In this document: positions 61,467-64,000 of the stretch, piece by piece | How positions within the stretch are numbered: position 1 is the stretch's first letter | Layout: every line of letters starts with the position of its first letter | From: Lysinibacillus cavernae | Lineage (GTDB): Bacteria; Bacillota; Bacilli; Bacillales_A; Planococcaceae | NCBI RefSeq assembly: GCF_009724685.1 | Contig: NZ_WMEF01000003.1 | Span: 1 to 64,000 of the forward strand | Direction of reading: 5' to 3' | Length of the DNA stretch: 64,000 nt | Notes under the pieces: generated by a model | What the model was told of the DNA's origin: nothing | The model's input: only the letters and a program-made list of their open reading frames with translations | The model's database searches: none | Made by a program: the position numbers and the translations under genes

Positions 61467-61517
61467 TTGCATACAATAGTTTAATTGTCTTGCATACAAT
61501 GATAATATTGTATGCAA
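61467..61517. promoter_or_regulatory. MocR operator cluster
   Basis: Three copies of TTGCATACAAT: direct copies at 61467-61477 and 61490-61500 (23 bp apart) and an inverted copy at 61507-61517. Copies two and three make a perfect inverted repeat with 11-bp arms and 6-bp centre. Direct-plus-inverted repeats between divergent genes are typical of MocR regulators. Confidence 0.85.
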
Positions 61518-61569
61518 ACAATGACAATGGTATAATTTTTAAAAAATCAGAAAAAAAGGACCGATAATT

Positions 61570-62733
61570 ATGCAATATTCAGAAAGAATCTTAAAAACTC
61601 CATCCTCATTTATTCGAAATATTTTGAAAGTAACAGATGCAGAGGATGTTATTTCCTTTGCAGGTGGGCTCCCAAACCCAATTTCTTTCCCAATTGATGC
61701 GTTAAGAGCTTCAGTTGACCATGCCATTACGGAAAACGGCAGCCGTCTATTTCAGTATTCTTCAACACAGGGTTATGCACCACTACGTGAGTACATCGCC
61801 GCAAAGTATCAGCGCATGCATGGACTTGATGTACATGCCGACGATGTCTTTATTACAACAGGTTCACAGCAAGCTCTTGAACTAATAGGGAAGGTTTTAA
61901 TCAATAAAGGTGATGGCATTATCATCGAGGAGCCTGGTTACTTAGGGGCGATTCAAGCCTTTACATTAACAGAGCCTACTTTCCACGGGGTTACACTTGA
62001 AAACGATGGGCTTAACCTAGAGGAATTAGAGCATGCCCTACAACAGCCAAACGTAAAATTCATTTATACTGTACCAAATTTCCAAAATCCTACAGGGCTC
62101 ACATACTCTAAGGAAAAGCGTGAGCAAATTTGCGAAATGGTTGCGAAATATGATGTTGCTTTAATTGAGGATGATCCATATGGAGAGCTGCGTTTCCAAG
62201 GTGAGCCGCTACCATATATCGGCGCTGGTAAATTAGAAAATAGTATTTTACTAGGTTCTTTCTCTAAAACGGTCACACCAGGCATGCGCCTTGGTTTTAT
62301 TATTACGAAAAATAAAGAGCTATTACAGCATATCGAAACGGCTAAGCAAGCATCTGACCTTCATACAAATATTTTCTCTCAATATGTGATTTACGATTAT
62401 TTGGCAAGTAATGATTATGCGGAGCATGTACAGAAAATTATCGCTTTATATAAACATCAGTCAGAAGCGATGCTCGATGCCATGCAAGAGTTTTTCCCTT
62501 CACATGTAGAATATACACGACCTGACGGGGGCATGTTTATATGGGCGACGATGAAAGATGGTACATCAGCACTTGATGTTTTCCAAAAAGCAATGGAACA
62601 AAAAGTTGCCTTCGTTCCTGGTGATCCATTCTACACATCGAAAACAAACGTTAATACAATGCGTCTCAACTATACAAATGCAACACCTGAAGTGATCCGC
62701 GAGGGAATTAAACGTTTAGCAAGTATTTTATAA
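61570..62733 (+). CDS. PLP-dependent aminotransferase, class I/II (2-aminoadipate-type)
   Basis: 387 aa. VISFAGGLPNPISFPIDALRASV near residue 29, FQYSSTQGYAPLREYIA near 59, TTGSQQALELIGKVL near 97, PNFQNPTGLTYS near 170 and the PLP lysine in LLGSFSKTVTPGMRLGFI (about 231) place it with the LysN/AadAT and multi-substrate aminotransferases. ATG 61570 follows a weak AAAAAGGA. It faces the MocR gene, which probably controls it. Amino donor unknown. Confidence 0.92.
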   Translation: MQYSERILKTPSSFIRNILKVTDAEDVISFAGGLPNPISFPIDALRASVDHAITENGSRLFQYSSTQGYAPLREYIAAKYQRMHGLDVHADDVFITTGSQQALELIGKVLINKGDGIIIEEPGYLGAIQAFTLTEPTFHGVTLENDGLNLEELEHALQQPNVKFIYTVPNFQNPTGLTYSKEKREQICEMVAKYDVALIEDDPYGELRFQGEPLPYIGAGKLENSILLGSFSKTVTPGMRLGFIITKNKELLQHIETAKQASDLHTNIFSQYVIYDYLASNDYAEHVQKIIALYKHQSEAMLDAMQEFFPSHVEYTRPDGGMFIWATMKDGTSALDVFQKAMEQKVAFVPGDPFYTSKTNVNTMRLNYTNATPEVIREGIKRLASIL

Positions 62734-62740
62734 AAAATGA

Positions 62741-62780
62741 AACCATATAAACGCTTTGTACAGCGTTTATACGGTTTTTT
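62741..62780. terminator. Terminator after the aminotransferase gene
   Basis: 15-bp arms 62741-62755 and 62762-62776 with one G-T pair, followed by T6 on the plus strand. It overlaps the end of the converging XRE-cupin gene. Confidence 0.85.
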
Positions 62781-63333
62781 AACGTGGATAGTAAATAGTC
62801 ATGCTGAGTCGTGTTACCGTATCACATGGATTGATGTAAGTGTGGGGACGATCTGCCTTAAATCGTATCGCATCACCACTGGATAGTCGATAGTCCCTAT
62901 CCTGTATACGAATGATTAGCTCACCATCAAAAACAGTTAAATATTCCTCTGTCCCTTCCCTATGTGCCTCAGCATTTAATGTACCACCCTGCTCAATTTC
63001 AATCCTATAAATCTCAAAGCGACGATCCTTCTGAAAAGGAAAATGAGGGTAGACAATATATTTGCCATGATCCTCTGTCAAAAATTGAATATCCTCTCCA
63101 AAGATAACCTCAGTCTCTGGCTGCGGTTCATGAATGAGTTCTGAAAACGAAACCTTTAATCCATTGGCTATTTTCCAAATCGTTGTCAATGTTGGACTCG
63201 ACTCTCCTCTTTCGATTTGACCAATCATCGTTTTACTCACACCACTAAGCTGAGAAACCTTCTCTAAGCTTAATTTTTCTTTTTCTCGAATTGCTTTTAG
63301 ATTTCGAGCAAATACCAGATGAATTTCCTCCAT
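62779..63333 (-). CDS. XRE-family regulator with C-terminal cupin domain
   Basis: 184 aa. The N-terminal lambda-repressor-like helix-turn-helix is FARNLKAIREKEKLSLEKVSQLSGVSKTMIGQIERGESSPTLTTIWKIANGL (about residues 8-59). The C-terminal cupin (about 105-184) has EAHREGTEEYLTVFDGELII and GDAIRFKADRPHTYIN with the metal-type histidines. Regulators of this kind often control the adjacent exporter; here a LysE-family gene is divergent across 113 bp containing a GTTATAATG palindrome. Confidence 0.9.
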   Translation of the reverse strand: MEEIHLVFARNLKAIREKEKLSLEKVSQLSGVSKTMIGQIERGESSPTLTTIWKIANGLKVSFSELIHEPQPETEVIFGEDIQFLTEDHGKYIVYPHFPFQKDRRFEIYRIEIEQGGTLNAEAHREGTEEYLTVFDGELIIRIQDRDYRLSSGDAIRFKADRPHTYINPCDTVTRLSMTIYYPR

Positions 63334-63391
63334 ATTAATCCCACCTTATATGTACAATATAACGCACATTATGTATAATAAAACGAACGAC

Positions 63392-63420
63392 GTTATAATG
63401 TCCCTTTTGGTCATTATAAC
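63392..63420. promoter_or_regulatory. Candidate operator between the XRE-cupin and LysE genes
   Basis: GTTATAATG (63392-63400) and CATTATAAC (63412-63420) are perfect inverted arms with 11 nt between them, about 27 nt upstream of the exporter start. Similar half-sites (TATAACG, CATTATG) lie at about 63358-63372. Confidence 0.6.
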
Positions 63421-63446
63421 ACACACTTTGAAAGAGGTGATTGGAC

Positions 63447-64000
63447 TTGCCCGTATTTTCCTTTTTAGTTTTTATTGTGATTACAAGCTTTACCCCTGGT
63501 CCTAACAATTTTATGGCCATGGTATTTGCCAAGCAATATGGCTTAGCGAAAACCATTCCATTCTGTATAGGTGTAGGGATTGGATTTTTTATGATTATTG
63601 GTCTGAGTAGCTTTTTTAACATGGTAATGTTAAACATTCTGCCTGTCATTGAATTACCCCTAACCATTTTTGGTGTAGGCTATATGTTGTACTTAGCGTA
63701 TAAAATTTTAACAAGCAAAGAGCAACAGGACAGCGACAAAGAGGAAGAAAAAAGGAACTTATTTTTTGTAGGAGCAATCGTACAATTTATCAATCCTAAA
63801 GGTATTTTATTTGGTATTACTGTTGTCGCAACTTACATCCTTCCTTACTACTCTTCCTATATAAGTTATTTACTTTTCTCTTTATTTCTAGCTCTAGTAG
63901 GGGTAATAAGTACGTTTAGTTGGGCATTATGTGGTTCAGTGTTTCAAAAAGTACTACAACAATATCGTCAACTGTTTAACATCATCATGGCACTTTTATT
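63447..64000 (+). CDS. LysE/RhtB-family amino acid exporter (partial, runs off the window)
   Basis: At least 184 codons, open to the window end. It starts at TTG 63447 with AGAGGTG 7 nt upstream. The N terminus MPVFSFLVFIVITSFTPGPNNFMAMVFAKQYG contains the family's TPGPN motif (about residues 16-20); about five membrane segments are visible, with VQFINPKGILFGITVV near 110. LysE/RhtB proteins export amino acids or derivatives. It is divergent from the XRE-cupin regulator, its likely controller. Confidence 0.88.
   Translation, partial: MPVFSFLVFIVITSFTPGPNNFMAMVFAKQYGLAKTIPFCIGVGIGFFMIIGLSSFFNMVMLNILPVIELPLTIFGVGYMLYLAYKILTSKEQQDSDKEEEKRNLFFVGAIVQFINPKGILFGITVVATYILPYYSSYISYLLFSLFLALVGVISTFSWALCGSVFQKVLQQYRQLFNIIMALL

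Noticed and set aside
63335..63667. Minus-strand 110-codon frame upstream of the XRE-cupin gene
   Set aside because: It is the antisense of the LysE-family exporter, whose plus-strand frame has family motifs and a ribosome-binding site.

Overview
The window looks like the chromosome of a low-GC, spore-forming Bacillales bacterium, most probably a Planococcaceae member such as Lysinibacillus. This is inferred from gene content, not from a database match. The reasons are strong purine-rich ribosome-binding sites with many TTG/GTG starts, a sporulation-type diadenylate cyclase (CdaS-like), a T-box-controlled proI, a yqj-type neighbourhood like that of Bacillus subtilis (yqjQ, yqjP, proI, namA/yqjM, rnz, yqjL-like, dinB/yqjH), and a cobalamin operon in the order described for Bacillus megaterium.

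Layout. 1-371 is a tandem array built from a 124-bp higher-order unit. 637-2916 is metI-metC (methionine synthesis). 2975-7222 holds a Nudix hydrolase, a cupin protein, an unknown protein, a 50-aa small protein with two decayed relatives in the window, and an AraC regulator fused in frame to an iron-siderophore-type lipoprotein with two Fur-box-like sites. 7353-10440 is a four-gene GntR operon of membrane and lipoprotein genes. 10867-14099 carries a carboxymuconolactone-decarboxylase-like gene and argG-argH. 14388-16050 is a MerR regulator with a CPBP protease. 16160-20123 is the yqjQ/yqjP pair facing T-box-proI-namA. 20221-22644 has a DUF1450 protein, a LysR regulator and a DUF2332 protein. 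22702-25799 is a MarR-controlled dioxygenase, luciferase-like and FMN-reductase operon with matching palindromes at both promoters. 25895-28656 has the diadenylate cyclase, then an MFS pump with its TetR regulator and matching palindromes. 29273-30205 is rnz.

30304-46206 (minus strand) is a 17-gene operon for the oxygen-independent corrin pathway: cbiW-cbiH60-cbiX-cbiJ-cbiC-cbiD-cbiET-cbiL-cbiF-cbiG-cbiA-precorrin-2 dehydrogenase-SUMT-nitroreductase-btuR-cobQ-methyltransferase. It covers uroporphyrinogen III to adenosylcobyric acid. It lacks the late genes (cbiB, cobU, cobS, cobC). A GC-rich array of about 21-bp repeats sits between btuR and cobQ. The operon diverges from the cobalt transporter cbiMNQO (47122-49755), and each direction has its own cobalamin riboswitch with a terminator.

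49910-53404 encodes a large secreted subtilase. 53501-57921 has a GNAT acetyltransferase, a GT4 glycosyltransferase, and a divergent GT2-capE/fnlA-like-reductase group for an acetamido-sugar glycan. 57979-59994 holds a YqjL-like hydrolase and DNA polymerase IV. 60043-62733 is a divergent MocR regulator/aminotransferase pair with TTGCATACAAT repeats between them. 62779-64000 is an XRE-cupin regulator divergent from a LysE-family exporter cut by the window edge.

The strongest unusual signals are: the two short-unit repeat arrays, which may be one family; the three-copy decaying small-protein module; the AraC-lipoprotein fusion with a Fur-like site and Shine-Dalgarno sequence inside the reading frame; and the methyltransferase coupled to the end of the cobalamin operon. 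I saw no CRISPR array, tRNA, rRNA, transposase or prophage gene.
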